NCBI RefSeq assembly: GCF_016722925.1 | Contig: NZ_JAEQNC010000001.1 | Location: 186,001-250,000, forward strand | Direction: 5' to 3' | Source: Phytoamicus setariae | Lineage (GTDB): Bacteria; Pseudomonadota; Alphaproteobacteria; Rhizobiales; Rhizobiaceae | DNA length: 64,000 nucleotides | In this document: piece by piece, positions 20,158 to 28,755 of the stretch | Layout: each line of letters opens with the position of its first letter | How positions within the stretch are numbered: the first letter of the stretch is position 1 | Notes under the pieces: generated by a model | Seen by the model: only the letters and a program-made list of their open reading frames with translations | The model's database searches: none | Told to the model about the DNA's origin: nothing | Translations under genes and position numbers: made by a program

Positions 20158-20735
20158 CGCTTCAGGCTTCAAGCGGTGGACGTTCATGTCATATCCCGAG
20201 AGGTTCCGCCCTTGATCATGCGGAGCTGGACTATCGTTCAGGGCGTCGTAGCGAGAAATATTGTGCGAATGTCGTAATATTTGAGCAATCAAAGCGGACT
20301 AGAATACTAATTCAATTGATATTTTCGGAAGTGTTGTTCTAGGTGGGAAGTCCAGGAGGGGGCGGCTGTTTGCGTAGCCTCCTGTTTCGACGGCGAAAGT
20401 TGCAATTTGTCCAGTCAACCGAAGTACATCATCGATATTCAGGCGTTGTAGCTGCCCGTTACATTTGCTATTGCCGTCAAGGTAAAAGGTCTTATAAAGA
20501 ATTTCTTATAATCGATGCGGACGGAGTGTGCTCTGTGATTCTGCAGAAGCATGTGACACGCTTGTAGCATGCACCGAGAATTTTGTCTGATGGCACAATG
20601 CTGGTAGGCGTTGTGGCCGATGTATTGCGTTTTCTACTGCTCGACAGGAATTTGCCATAACATTGGTGCATGGATCGTCCGAAACATTGTCGTCTGCCTC
20701 GGCGGCGCATTCTTGGCGGATCCTAATAACAGGTC
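20158..20735. other. Intergenic stretch of about 580 bases, relatively AT-rich, no supported gene
   Basis: No convincing coding region is present. A 74-codon plus-strand frame at 20343-20567 has no sensible start or known motif. Two structural oddities occur: an SD-like AGGAGG sequence (about 20354) facing CCTCCT (about 20377), and an imperfect 20-base A/T palindrome at 20492-20511 with TTATAA at both ends. The stretch probably holds the promoter of the PAS-like gene at its right end. I see no IS remnant. Confidence 0.6.
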
Positions 20736-21176
20736 TTGGAAGTGTTTAGGATATCAAAATCGAAAGCGCCTTCGACAATCAGCCTCGTAGACGGGCTGGC
20801 CCTGACGGCGGACGGCGTCGAACTCTACAAATTCTGTGCGACCGAGAACTGGACAGGTGACCTGGCGAACGGTCTCTTCCAGATCGGCAGGGTCGGCGGC
20901 TATTTTCACGGCCTGGATGAAGGTGAATGCGGGCTGCTGACGCTTCTGCGCTGCTATGAGCCGAACGATCGCGTCAGCATTCTCGAGTTGCTCGAAAATG
21001 CATCCTCGACCCCATCGTCCTTCTGTTTCTCGACATATATTGTCGGTGGGCCTAGCGATCGGCAGCCGCTGATGTGCGTTGGCGAGTCGATAAGCATGAG
21101 CGATAGTTCCAGCGGCAGCATGCGCGGTGTGTTTGTCTTTCCGCGCATGGCGGCCGATATTCAGGGTACGCATTGA
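20736..21176 (+). CDS. Small PAS-like conserved hypothetical protein
   Basis: 146 residues. The central part (YKFCATENWTGDLANGLFQI, then YFHGLDEGECGLLTLLRCY and DRVSILELLENASSTPSSFC) has the alternating helix/strand order of a degenerate PAS sensory domain. It closes with strand-like GSMRGVFVFPRM. There is no output domain, HTH or membrane segment. It resembles short stand-alone PAS proteins of rhizobia, but I cannot assign a function. The start is uncertain: TTG 20736 or GTG 20742; no ATG lies nearby. An overlapping minus-strand frame of similar length is judged to be its shadow. Confidence 0.6.
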   Translation: MEVFRISKSKAPSTISLVDGLALTADGVELYKFCATENWTGDLANGLFQIGRVGGYFHGLDEGECGLLTLLRCYEPNDRVSILELLENASSTPSSFCFSTYIVGGPSDRQPLMCVGESISMSDSSSGSMRGVFVFPRMAADIQGTH

Positions 21177-21178
21177 TT

Positions 21179-21203
21179 GAAATCCCCGCTTTGCGGGGAT
21201 TTC
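21179..21203. terminator. Bidirectional terminator between convergent genes
   Basis: GAAATCCCCGC (21179-21189) pairs perfectly over 11 bases with GCGGGGATTTC (21193-21203), with a TTT loop. The T-rich end of each arm serves both strands. It lies two bases after the PAS-like gene and ten bases before the end of the convergent GST gene. Confidence 0.85.
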
Positions 21204-21213
21204 CGTTTGTCCG

Positions 21214-21918
21214 TCAGCTGCGTGCGGGAATGTTGATGGCTTTCAGGCTGGCAGGACGGCTTGCACAGCGATCGAGGAAGGCTAGCACGTTCGGGAAGTT
21301 GGATATGCCGACCAGATCGCCGGCTTCGTAGTATCCGGTCAAGGTCCTCAGCCACGGCCAAAGTGCGATATCGGCAATCGTGTAGTCGTCGCCCATGATG
21401 TATTTGCGACCGGCCAAGCGACGCTCGAGCACACCGAGCAGGCGTTTGGCTTCATCGAGGTAGCGTTGGCGCGGACGTGGATCGTCAATTTCTTTGCCCG
21501 CAAATTTGACGAAGAAGCCGACCTGGCCGAACATCGGCCCGATGCCACCCATCTGGAAATACAGCCATTGCAGGGTTTCGTACCGACCTGACGCGTTCGT
21601 GGGAAGCAGCTTTCCGGTCTTTTCTGCCAGGTATTGCAGGATCAGGCCGGATTCGAACAGCCCGATAGGTTTGCCATCGGGACCGTTGGGATCGATGATC
21701 GCCGGGATCTTGTTGTTGGGATTGAGCGAAATAAACTCTGGTGTCATCTGGTCGTTTTTGCCGAAATCGATGAGATGCGGCTCATAGTCGATACCGATTT
21801 CCTCGAGCATGGCGGAAACCTTGATGCCGTTCGGAGTGGGTAGCGAATAGAGCTGGATAACATCCGGCTTGGTGGCTGGCCAGCGGGCAGTAATCGGGAA
21901 ATTCGAAAGATCGGCCAT
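21214..21918 (-). CDS. Glutathione S-transferase, YghU/YfcG (nu) type
   Basis: Cytosolic glutathione transferase or disulfide-bond reductase, 234 residues. An N-terminal extension precedes the thioredoxin-like domain (IQLYSLPTPNGIKVSAMLEE); the TPNG segment is the nu-class active-site loop. NNKIPAIIDPNGPDGKPIG contains the cis-Pro, and FESGLILQYLAEK binds the gamma-glutamyl moiety. The helical C-terminal domain holds YTIADIALWPWLR, the N-capping box. Relatives reduce organic peroxides or disulfides with two bound glutathiones. It is a single gene, divergent from doxX. Confidence 0.9.
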   Translation of the reverse strand: MADLSNFPITARWPATKPDVIQLYSLPTPNGIKVSAMLEEIGIDYEPHLIDFGKNDQMTPEFISLNPNNKIPAIIDPNGPDGKPIGLFESGLILQYLAEKTGKLLPTNASGRYETLQWLYFQMGGIGPMFGQVGFFVKFAGKEIDDPRPRQRYLDEAKRLLGVLERRLAGRKYIMGDDYTIADIALWPWLRTLTGYYEAGDLVGISNFPNVLAFLDRCASRPASLKAINIPARS

Positions 21919-22142
21919 GAAATCAAATCCTTAGGGAAGAGTAGTAAAACCGGGAAATCGAGGTGGTGACAGGAGACATAAGGAGCAGACCAGCGGCCCG
22001 CAAGGTTATCACCTTTAAAATGAAGAAATATGCAAGCCGGTTATCGTTCATTATTGCTTGACAATATGTGCACTGCTGGCTGGCTTTCGGTTACGATGAG
22101 AAAGTGGTTATCTGCTTTCATCAAACCCAATCGGAGCCACCC

Positions 22143-22577
22143 ATGTCCAACGTTATCATTCTCGTCGCACGCATCCTGCTCTCCTTCATGTTCATCTTTG
22201 CCGGCTTCGGCAAGCTGACCGATCCTGCTGGTACCGCTGGCATGATCGCTGGTGCCGGTCTGCCGGCTGCGACGGCTCTCGCCTACCTCGCCGGTCTGTT
22301 CGAACTCGTTGCCGGCCTTGCCGTCCTCGCTGGTTTTCAGACCCGGATCGTCGGTTGGGCACTCGCCCTGTTCTGCGTATTCACCGGCGTCGTTTTCCAC
22401 AGCGGCACGGTTGCTATTGAAGGCTGGCCGGAAGGCGCGCTTGGCTGGATCAACACGCTCAACCAGATCATGATGATGAAGAACATTACCCTTGCAGGTG
22501 CCTATGTTCTGCTTGCCACCGTCGGTGCCGGCGCGATTTCGCTCGATGCACGCCGCGGCGTGGCAGTCACTGCTTGA
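22143..22577 (+). CDS. DoxX-family membrane protein
   Basis: 144-residue inner-membrane protein with four hydrophobic helices: ILVARILLSFMFIFAGFGKL, TALAYLAGLFELVAGLAVL, IVGWALALFCVFTGVVFH and ITLAGAYVLLATVGAGAIS. The order and the FGKL / GFQTR motifs match the DoxX/YphA family. Family members are linked to redox homeostasis, but this protein's role is unknown. ATG 22143 has GGAG six bases upstream; the longer frame from 22068 adds a non-hydrophobic stretch. A strong terminator follows. Confidence 0.88.
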   Translation: MSNVIILVARILLSFMFIFAGFGKLTDPAGTAGMIAGAGLPAATALAYLAGLFELVAGLAVLAGFQTRIVGWALALFCVFTGVVFHSGTVAIEGWPEGALGWINTLNQIMMMKNITLAGAYVLLATVGAGAISLDARRGVAVTA

Positions 22578-22599
22578 TTGCTTTCGAAGCCAGAAATCG

Positions 22600-22631
22600 A
22601 AAACCCGCCGGCAATCGCCGGCGGGTTTTTT
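22600..22631. terminator. Strong terminator between doxX and the convergent aminotransferase
   Basis: AACCCGCCGGC (22602-22612) pairs with GCCGGCGGGTT (22617-22627) around an AATC loop, with T6 at 22626-22631 on the plus strand and an A run on the other side. It probably terminates in both directions. Confidence 0.92.
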
Positions 22632-22665
22632 GTTTTGAGATCTCCTGGAACTGATCTGGAGCGGC

Positions 22666-23832
22666 TCATAGCTCTCGGATGTATTCTGCCAGCCGCTCCG
22701 CTGCGGTCTTCACCTGCTCGGGGTCGCGCAGGAAACATGCGCGCAGGAACGTTGCACCGCCGGGCCCGAAAGCCGTGCCCGGAGCAAGTCCAACGCCGGC
22801 CTTGTCGACGATGTCGAAGGCAGCTTTCTTCGCGTCCACCACACCATCGATCTTCAGGAACGTATAGAGTGCGCCGTCTGGCTTGAGTGTTTCCACCCGG
22901 TTGGTGGCGATCAGTGCATCGCAGAGAATGTCGCGTGAGATTTTAGCCTTGTCGAAATTGCTGTGGATCAGGCCGTCGCCCTGGTCTAGCGCGGCGATCG
23001 CACCCTTCTGCATGAACTCGGCAACGCCTGATGTGGCGTATTGAACGAGGTTTTCCAGCACTTGTCCGGTTTGCGGCGGAGCGACGATCCATCCGACGCG
23101 CCAGCCGGTCATCGACCAGTTCTTGGAGAAGGAATTGACGAACAGTATTTTGTCTTCGGGTTCCATTACATCGAGGAACGAGGGGGTGCGCTGGGCCGTA
23201 TACGAGTAGAGCGCATAGATCTCGTCAGCGATGATCCAGATACCGTGCTCCCGCGCAAGCGCCAGGATCTCGAGCAGGTCTTGACGCGTCGCCGTCCAGC
23301 CTGTCGGGTTGGATGGAGTGTTGATGAACAGCGCCTTCGTTTTCGGCGTGATCGCGGACTTGAGCCTGTCGATGTCGAGGCTCCACCGACCGTGGCCGAA
23401 GGTTAGTTCCACGGCGACGGCCCGCGAGCCCGAGACCTCCAGTGCCGCAGCGAAATTCGGCCAGGCCGGCGAAAGGTAGATCGCCTCGTCGCCGGGTTGG
23501 CAAACAGCTTCGATCGACAGCTTGATCGCCTGCATGCCGGAACCGACGACATAAAAATGCTCTGGTGAAAGACGCTTGCCGAAATGTCTGAAATAGTAGT
23601 CGGATAGCGCCCGCCGCAAATCCGGAATACCTCTGTTGTAGGTATAGAACGTGTCGCCTGCAGCCAGCGAGGCCGCTGCCGCATCGGCAATGAATTTGGG
23701 CGTCGGCATGTCGCCTTCGCCGACCCACAGCGGGATCAATCCTTCGCGGCCCCGGGCATAGTTGACGACTTCGAGGATGCCGCTCTCGGGTGCGAGGCGG
23801 GCTTGCGGGCTAAGACTGTCGAGGAAATTCAT
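22666..23832 (-). CDS. Class I PLP-dependent aminotransferase
   Basis: Fold-type I transaminase, 388 residues. GDTFYTYNRGIPDLRRAL near the N-terminus, NTPSNPTGW (cofactor-contacting Asn-Pro), ADEIYALYSY (Asp contacting the PLP ring nitrogen) and SFSKNWSMTGWRVGW (the Lys is the Schiff-base residue) are all present. The C-terminal FLRACFL carries the substrate-carboxylate arginine. The substrate cannot be fixed from sequence. It lies downstream of the demethylase gene on the same strand after a gap of nearly 100 bases, so it could belong to the same transcript as the methylated-amine module. Confidence 0.9.
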   Translation of the reverse strand: MNFLDSLSPQARLAPESGILEVVNYARGREGLIPLWVGEGDMPTPKFIADAAAASLAAGDTFYTYNRGIPDLRRALSDYYFRHFGKRLSPEHFYVVGSGMQAIKLSIEAVCQPGDEAIYLSPAWPNFAAALEVSGSRAVAVELTFGHGRWSLDIDRLKSAITPKTKALFINTPSNPTGWTATRQDLLEILALAREHGIWIIADEIYALYSYTAQRTPSFLDVMEPEDKILFVNSFSKNWSMTGWRVGWIVAPPQTGQVLENLVQYATSGVAEFMQKGAIAALDQGDGLIHSNFDKAKISRDILCDALIATNRVETLKPDGALYTFLKIDGVVDAKKAAFDIVDKAGVGLAPGTAFGPGGATFLRACFLRDPEQVKTAAERLAEYIREL

Positions 23833-23929
23833 GCAATCGGGCTCCTGGATAGGTATTCCCTGATAACCTGATTTTTCGCCGAAATCCTATGAGAAATCTT
23901 GAAGGACCTGTCAGCAAGGTGAATGGGGA

Positions 23930-25981
23930 TCACACCAGCGAACAGATCCTCAGCGCCTCATAGATACTCGCGTGAATGTTGCGGCTCGCCACCGCATCGC
24001 CGATACGGACGAGGTCGAAGCGGCCTTCCGCATTGCGCTCTCCCAGCGGGAATTTGCGCGCTATCAGGGCTTTGTAGTCGACCGCCCCGAGATTGCGCGA
24101 ATGCGGCTTGAGCGCCTTGTAGAGCCCGTCATTGGCCTCGGTTGCGTGCTCGACTACCACCTGCGCCACGCGCCGCTCGATGCGAGAGGACTTGTCGAAA
24201 TCCGACCCGAGCGTAGCGATCAGACTGTTGCCGTCGCGTCGCACGGCGAGCAGGCGCGTGTTGATCGTCACCCGTACATTCGGTTTGGCGAAGGCGCGGG
24301 CATAAGGCACGTGGTTCATCCCGCCCATTTCCGGCGCGAAGAACCGCTCCGGCGAAACCAGTTCGAGTTCAACACCCTGGTTGGCGATCAGTTCCGCGGC
24401 CGTCATGCCGGGATGGGCGCCGTTGTCGTCGAACAGCAGCACCGGCCCTTCTGGCTTGACGGTGCCGGCAATGATATCCCAGCTCGAAACGACCAGACCG
24501 TCGCCTTCGAGAAGCGGAGGATTCTGCGGCATGCCGCCGGTCGCGACGATCACCAGATCCGCGTCGCGTCCCAGAACCTCGTCTTCCTCGACATAGGAAT
24601 TGTAGTGCACCGGCACGCCAAGCCGTTCGAGTTCAGCCACCCGCCAGTCGACGATACCGATCATTTCCTTGCGACGGGGATTGCGGGCCAGCAGGTTGAT
24701 CTGGCCGCCGGCTTCATCCATCGCCTCCAGCACCTCGACCTTGTGGCCGCGCTCGGCAAGCACGCGTGCGGCTTCCAGTCCGGCGGGGCCGGCACCGATC
24801 ACGAGCGCATTGCGGACCTTGCCCTCGGTCTTGGGGATCGTGTGCGGTATGATCGCCTCGCGGCCGGTGGCCGCATTGTGAATACAGAGCGCCTCGCCGC
24901 CCTCGTAGATCCGGTCGAGGCAGTAGGTGGCGCCGACGCAAGGGCGGATTTCCGCCTCGCGGCCGGAGCGGATCTTGTTGACGATGTGCGGGTCGGCAAT
25001 ATGGGCGCGTGTCATGCCCACCATGTCGAGCTTGCCCTCGGCAATGGCATGCCGGGCTGTCGCGACATCTGCGATACGGGCGCCATGAAAAACGGGAAAC
25101 TTGGTCTCGGCGCGTACGTCACCGGCAAAATCGAGATGCGGGGCTGACCGCATGCCCTGGATCGGGATAACCTCGTTCAGATCCGCGTCATGGTCGATAT
25201 GCCCCTTGATGATGTTGAGGAAATCGATCTTGCCGGATTTGGCGAAGCGCCGGGCGATCTCCATGCCCTCAGCGCGTGAAAGGCCGATATCCCAGTCTTC
25301 GTCCGCTACCATGCGGATGCCGACGATGAAGTCCGGACCGACTCGCCTGCGAACCGCATCGATGACCATGTTCGAAAACCGCAGGCGATTGTCGAGCGAA
25401 CCGCCGAATTCATCCTCACGCCTGTTGGTCGCGGGCGACCAGAACTGATCCATCAGATGGCCATAGGCCTCGAATTCGATACCGTCGAGACCCGCCGCCT
25501 GCATGCGCTCGGCGGCATCGGCGTAGTCGCCGACGATACGCTCGATATCCCAATCCTCGATCTCCTTGGGAAAGGCGCGATGTGCCGGCTCGCGCACGGG
25601 GGAAGGGGCGAGCACCGGCAGCCAATCACCCTTGTTCCAGCCGGTGCGGCGGCCAAGATGGGTGAGCTGGATCATCACGGCGCAATCATGCTCATGACAG
25701 TCGTCGGTGAGCTTTTTCAGCCACGGCACGACCTCGTCCTTGTAGGCGAGCAGGTTGCCGAAGGCGGGCGGCGAGTCCGGCGCGACGCTGGCCGATCCCG
25801 CCGTCATCGTCATGGCGATGCCGCCCTTGGCCTTTTCGAGATGATAGAGCCGGTAGCGGTCCTTCGGCATCCCGTCCTCGGAATAGGCCGGCTCATGCGC
25901 GGTCGACATGATCCGGTTCTTCAGTGCCAGGTGCCTGAGCTTGTAGGGCTGCAGCAGGGGGTCGTTGGATTGATCAGCCAT
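23930..25981 (-). CDS. FMN / Fe-S / NAD-binding N-demethylase (old yellow enzyme-trimethylamine dehydrogenase family)
   Basis: 683-residue oxidoreductase of the TMADH / N-methylproline demethylase group. An FMN TIM barrel comes first (NRIMSTAHEPAYSEDG; ADEDWDIGLSRAEGME). An iron-sulfur segment with Cys 348, 354 and 366 follows, then a nucleotide-binding domain with GAGPAGLEAARVLAERG at about 396. In TMADH the cluster has four Cys in a C-x2-C-x2-C-x12-C pattern; here the second position is Ala 351. ATG 25981 starts MADQSNDPLL and is preferred over 26110, which would read through a repeat element. Adjacency to an MttB homologue suggests oxidative removal of a methyl from a betaine-derived amine; the exact substrate is inferred. 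Confidence 0.85.
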   Translation of the reverse strand: MADQSNDPLLQPYKLRHLALKNRIMSTAHEPAYSEDGMPKDRYRLYHLEKAKGGIAMTMTAGSASVAPDSPPAFGNLLAYKDEVVPWLKKLTDDCHEHDCAVMIQLTHLGRRTGWNKGDWLPVLAPSPVREPAHRAFPKEIEDWDIERIVGDYADAAERMQAAGLDGIEFEAYGHLMDQFWSPATNRREDEFGGSLDNRLRFSNMVIDAVRRRVGPDFIVGIRMVADEDWDIGLSRAEGMEIARRFAKSGKIDFLNIIKGHIDHDADLNEVIPIQGMRSAPHLDFAGDVRAETKFPVFHGARIADVATARHAIAEGKLDMVGMTRAHIADPHIVNKIRSGREAEIRPCVGATYCLDRIYEGGEALCIHNAATGREAIIPHTIPKTEGKVRNALVIGAGPAGLEAARVLAERGHKVEVLEAMDEAGGQINLLARNPRRKEMIGIVDWRVAELERLGVPVHYNSYVEEDEVLGRDADLVIVATGGMPQNPPLLEGDGLVVSSWDIIAGTVKPEGPVLLFDDNGAHPGMTAAELIANQGVELELVSPERFFAPEMGGMNHVPYARAFAKPNVRVTINTRLLAVRRDGNSLIATLGSDFDKSSRIERRVAQVVVEHATEANDGLYKALKPHSRNLGAVDYKALIARKFPLGERNAEGRFDLVRIGDAVASRNIHASIYEALRICSLV

Positions 25982-25987
25982 GCGAAG

Positions 25988-26036
25988 CACCCCCGTCTGC
26001 CCTACCGGGCATCTCTCCCTCAAGGGGGGAGATTGG
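25988..26036. repeat. Rhizobial intergenic palindromic repeat, copy A
   Basis: A GC-rich element containing CTGCCCTACCGGGCATC and a palindromic CTCCCTCAAGGGGGGAG. It is an inverted copy of the element at 26117-26164, with only a few differences. Elements of this sequence type are dispersed between genes in rhizobial genomes. This copy begins six bases upstream of the demethylase ATG, so its G run supplies the only Shine-Dalgarno-like sequence for that gene. Confidence 0.75.
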
Positions 26037-26116
26037 ATGTAGTGCCGTCGTGCCGAAGGATAACAGCGTTGTCTCAGCACTCGGCAAAAGTTTGGAAATG
26101 GCGAGTTCACGTCTTG

Positions 26117-26164
26117 CCGATCTCCCCCCTTGAGGGGGGGATGTCCGGCAGGGCAGAGGGGGGT
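26117..26164. repeat. Rhizobial intergenic palindromic repeat, copy B (inverted)
   Basis: The reverse complement reads ACCCCCCTCTGCCCTGCC... and matches copy A closely over about 48 bases. The two copies are separated by 80 bases and could form one long hairpin in the mttB-demethylase transcript. It ends 22 bases from the mttB-like stop. Confidence 0.75.
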
Positions 26165-26185
26165 ATTGGTTCATGCTATTCCCTC

Positions 26186-27739
26186 TCAATGCCAAGCATC
26201 CGCCACGTCGTTCTTCCGTCGGTTCATATAGTCCTGCAATTCGTCGTCAATGGCGACGTCCAAAGGCGGCGCTTCGTATTCGGCCAGCGTCCGCTTCCAT
26301 TTCTTGTTGGCGCGGGCGGCGATATCGGTCGAACCACCTTCGTCGCTCCATTTTTCAAAGGGTTCGTTGTCCGAGAGTTCTGTGTCCCAGAAGGCGGTCT
26401 GGTAGTTGCGCAGCGTATGCTGGCTGCCGAGAAAATGGCTGCCCGGACCGACTTCCTGAAACGCGTCGAAGGCGAGCGCATTGTCATCGAACTCCACACC
26501 CTTGAGATAGGCGTGCAGCGCGCCGCAGAAATCCGCGTCCATCATGAATTTCTCGTAGGACATCGACAGCAAGCCGTCGAGGAACCCCGCCGAATGCAGG
26601 ATGAAGTTGGCGCCGCAATGCACGGCAGATAGCATAGAGACCACCCCTTCCTGCATCGCCTGGCCATCGGGCAGTTTCGAGTTGGAGAAATTGCCGGCGC
26701 AACGGAGCGGCAACTTCAGCCGCCGGGCGAGCTGGCCGACCACCATGGAGCCGATCGCTGGCTCGGGCGTGCCGAATGTCGGCGATCCTGAGCGCAATGA
26801 CATAGAGGACAGGAAATTGCCGAAAATCACAGGCGCGCCTTTCCGCTCAAGCTGCGTCAGCGCGCATCCCGCCAGCGTCTCGGCCCAGCTCTGGGCAATG
26901 GCGCCGGCATTGGTGACGGGACCCATCGCGCCGCCGAGAATGAAGGGCACGATCACGGCGGCCTGGTTGGCGCGGGCATAGGCGCGCATGGCCTTTGTCA
27001 TTGTGCCGTCCCAGACCAGCGGCGAGTTGACGTTGACATTGCCGAGGATGACGCAATTGTTGTCGACGAAGTCGCGCCCGAAGACGATACGGGCCATGTC
27101 GATCGATTCTTCCGCTCGATTTTCCGCCGTTACCGATCCCATGAAGGCGCGGTCGGAATATTTTATGTGGCTGTAGACCATGTCGAGGTGACGCTTGTTG
27201 ACCGGCAGGTCGACAGGCTCGCAGATCGTGCCGCCGGAATGGTGCAGCCACGGGCTCGAATAAGCCAGCTTGATGAAGTTCTGGAAATCCTCGATCGTGC
27301 CGTAGCGGCGGCCTTTGTCGAGATCCATCACGAAAGGCGAGCCATAGGCAGGTGAAAACACAACCGACTTGCCGCCGATTTCGACACTGCGTGCCGGGTT
27401 GCGGGCATGCTGGGTGAAGCTCGCGGGTGCGGATGCCACGATCTCTCTGAGCATGCCGGGTTCGAAGGTCACCTTCAATCCGTCGAGCTTCGCGCCGGCT
27501 TTCCGCCAGAGTTCCAATGCTGCCGGGTCGTCACGGAACTCGATGCCGATTTCGGCAAGGATGCGTTCACCGGTTTTTTCGATCCGCTCGAGGCCTTCTT
27601 CGCCAAGGATGTCGTAGGTCGGGATGTTCCTGACGATGTAGGGAATACCCAGCGGCTTGGCGGATGGGTCGCGCCGCTTGCCGCGCTCGCGCCGCGCCGG
27701 TGCAGGCCCGGTTGATTTGTCCGCTTCCATGACTGCCAT
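26186..27739 (-). CDS. MttB-superfamily (trimethylamine methyltransferase-like) protein, non-pyrrolysine
   Basis: 517-residue TIM-barrel protein of the MttB superfamily. Recognisable segments are GIEFRDDPAALELWRKAGAK, FSPAYGSPFVMDLDKGRRYG, DNNCVILGNVNVNSPLVWDG, and FGNFLSSMSLRSGSPTFGTP. The frame has no internal amber, so it is a pyrrolysine-free member like the glycine-betaine, proline-betaine and carnitine methyltransferases. Known active members pass the methyl group to a corrinoid protein, none of which is encoded in this window. A flavin demethylase lies downstream in the same direction and a GcvA-like regulator is divergent, so use of a quaternary amine is inferred. Confidence 0.88.
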   Translation of the reverse strand: MAVMEADKSTGPAPARRERGKRRDPSAKPLGIPYIVRNIPTYDILGEEGLERIEKTGERILAEIGIEFRDDPAALELWRKAGAKLDGLKVTFEPGMLREIVASAPASFTQHARNPARSVEIGGKSVVFSPAYGSPFVMDLDKGRRYGTIEDFQNFIKLAYSSPWLHHSGGTICEPVDLPVNKRHLDMVYSHIKYSDRAFMGSVTAENRAEESIDMARIVFGRDFVDNNCVILGNVNVNSPLVWDGTMTKAMRAYARANQAAVIVPFILGGAMGPVTNAGAIAQSWAETLAGCALTQLERKGAPVIFGNFLSSMSLRSGSPTFGTPEPAIGSMVVGQLARRLKLPLRCAGNFSNSKLPDGQAMQEGVVSMLSAVHCGANFILHSAGFLDGLLSMSYEKFMMDADFCGALHAYLKGVEFDDNALAFDAFQEVGPGSHFLGSQHTLRNYQTAFWDTELSDNEPFEKWSDEGGSTDIAARANKKWKRTLAEYEAPPLDVAIDDELQDYMNRRKNDVADAWH

Positions 27740-27831
27740 TGCATAAGCTCCCCTGTGGTTGGCGAAAGACTAGCGGTGATTTTTCACGAAGTATCCTTCC
27801 AAATTTTCGAGAGAAGATATAAAATCTCCTT

Positions 27832-28755
27832 ATGCAAAACCTGAAGAGACTGCTGCCTTCGGCTTCCTCGCTCGTCGTCTTCGAAGCGGCCGGGCGCCAT
27901 GAGAATTTCACGCGCGCGGCCGATGAACTTGGCATGACCCAGGCTGCGGTTTCCTATGCGATCCGGACCATGGAGGACCAACTTGGCGTGCCGCTCTTTC
28001 ACCGCAGCCATCGGGCCGTGGAATTGACCGAGGCCGGCGCCCGCTTTCATGCCGATGTTTCCGCCGGGCTGACCCGCATTCAAAAGTCGGCGGAGGCCAT
28101 TCGTGCCAAGGGCCGGGAGACCAACGTCACGCTCGCTGCTTCCACGGCCTTTGCCTCGATGTGGATGTTGCCGCGCATCAACCTGTTGCGCAAGGACTTG
28201 CCGGAAATCGACCTGCGCATCCAGACATCGGTGCGCGACCTCGATCTGGAGGAGGAAGCTATTCCGCTCGGTATTCGCGGAGGCGATCCCTCCGCCTGGC
28301 CGCAGTATCATTCTGCCATGCTTGCCCCGGAGGTCGTCTGTGCCGTGGCGAGTCCCAGCTTCGTTGATGCGCTGGGTAAACCGCCGTTGCTGGCCGAGAT
28401 GACCGGGCTCAGGCTGATCCACCTCGAAGAGCCCGTTCGCGAGGCCTGCGACTGGAAGGAGTGGTTTGCGCGTGCGGGAATCGACTATGCGAGGCCTTAT
28501 CGCCCGTTGATCATCAATGATTATGTTCTGGTCATCCAGGCCGTGCTGGCAGGCGAGGGCATCGCGCTAGGCTGGCGGCATCTGATAGAACCGCAGGTGC
28601 GGTCCGGCGCGCTGATGCCGGTTGGCAATTATGTGCTGGAAACCGGCAACGCGTTCTATGTGGTCTGGCCGCGCTCGCGCGAACTCAGCCTTCCCGCCCG
28701 CAAGGTGAGGGACTGGCTCGTGGGGCAGGGGACAGGAGCAAGCGACTTGCCCTAG
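27832..28755 (+). CDS. GcvA-like LysR regulator
   Basis: 307 residues. The HTH is FTRAADELGMTQAAVSYAIR, followed by LGVPLFHRSHRAVELTEAG, both typical of GcvA/AmpR-type LysR proteins. The effector domain includes ASTAFASMWMLPRI and IALGWRHLI. It is divergent from the mttB-like gene across a 92-base intergenic region, the usual layout for a LysR protein controlling the adjacent operon. I could not identify an unambiguous T-N11-A site there. Confidence 0.9.
   Translation: MQNLKRLLPSASSLVVFEAAGRHENFTRAADELGMTQAAVSYAIRTMEDQLGVPLFHRSHRAVELTEAGARFHADVSAGLTRIQKSAEAIRAKGRETNVTLAASTAFASMWMLPRINLLRKDLPEIDLRIQTSVRDLDLEEEAIPLGIRGGDPSAWPQYHSAMLAPEVVCAVASPSFVDALGKPPLLAEMTGLRLIHLEEPVREACDWKEWFARAGIDYARPYRPLIINDYVLVIQAVLAGEGIALGWRHLIEPQVRSGALMPVGNYVLETGNAFYVVWPRSRELSLPARKVRDWLVGQGTGASDLP

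Noticed and set aside
20491-20511. A/T palindrome as a possible protein-binding site or IS end
   Set aside because: It is imperfect, has no partner copy nearby, and no transposase or duplicated flanks are visible.
20343-20567. 74-codon plus-strand frame in the groEL downstream gap
   Set aside because: No ATG start or known motif. The SD-like AGGAGG is not followed by a start codon at usable spacing. I kept it only as part of the intergenic description.
20754-21173. Minus-strand 139-codon frame overlapping the PAS-like gene
   Set aside because: The plus-strand product has a PAS-like pattern and is followed by a terminator, while the minus frame is Ala/Arg-rich without motifs.
26186-27739. 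Pyrrolysine-type trimethylamine methyltransferase
   Set aside because: The frame contains no in-frame amber, and no pyl genes or corrinoid protein are in the window, so I call it only a pyrrolysine-free superfamily member.
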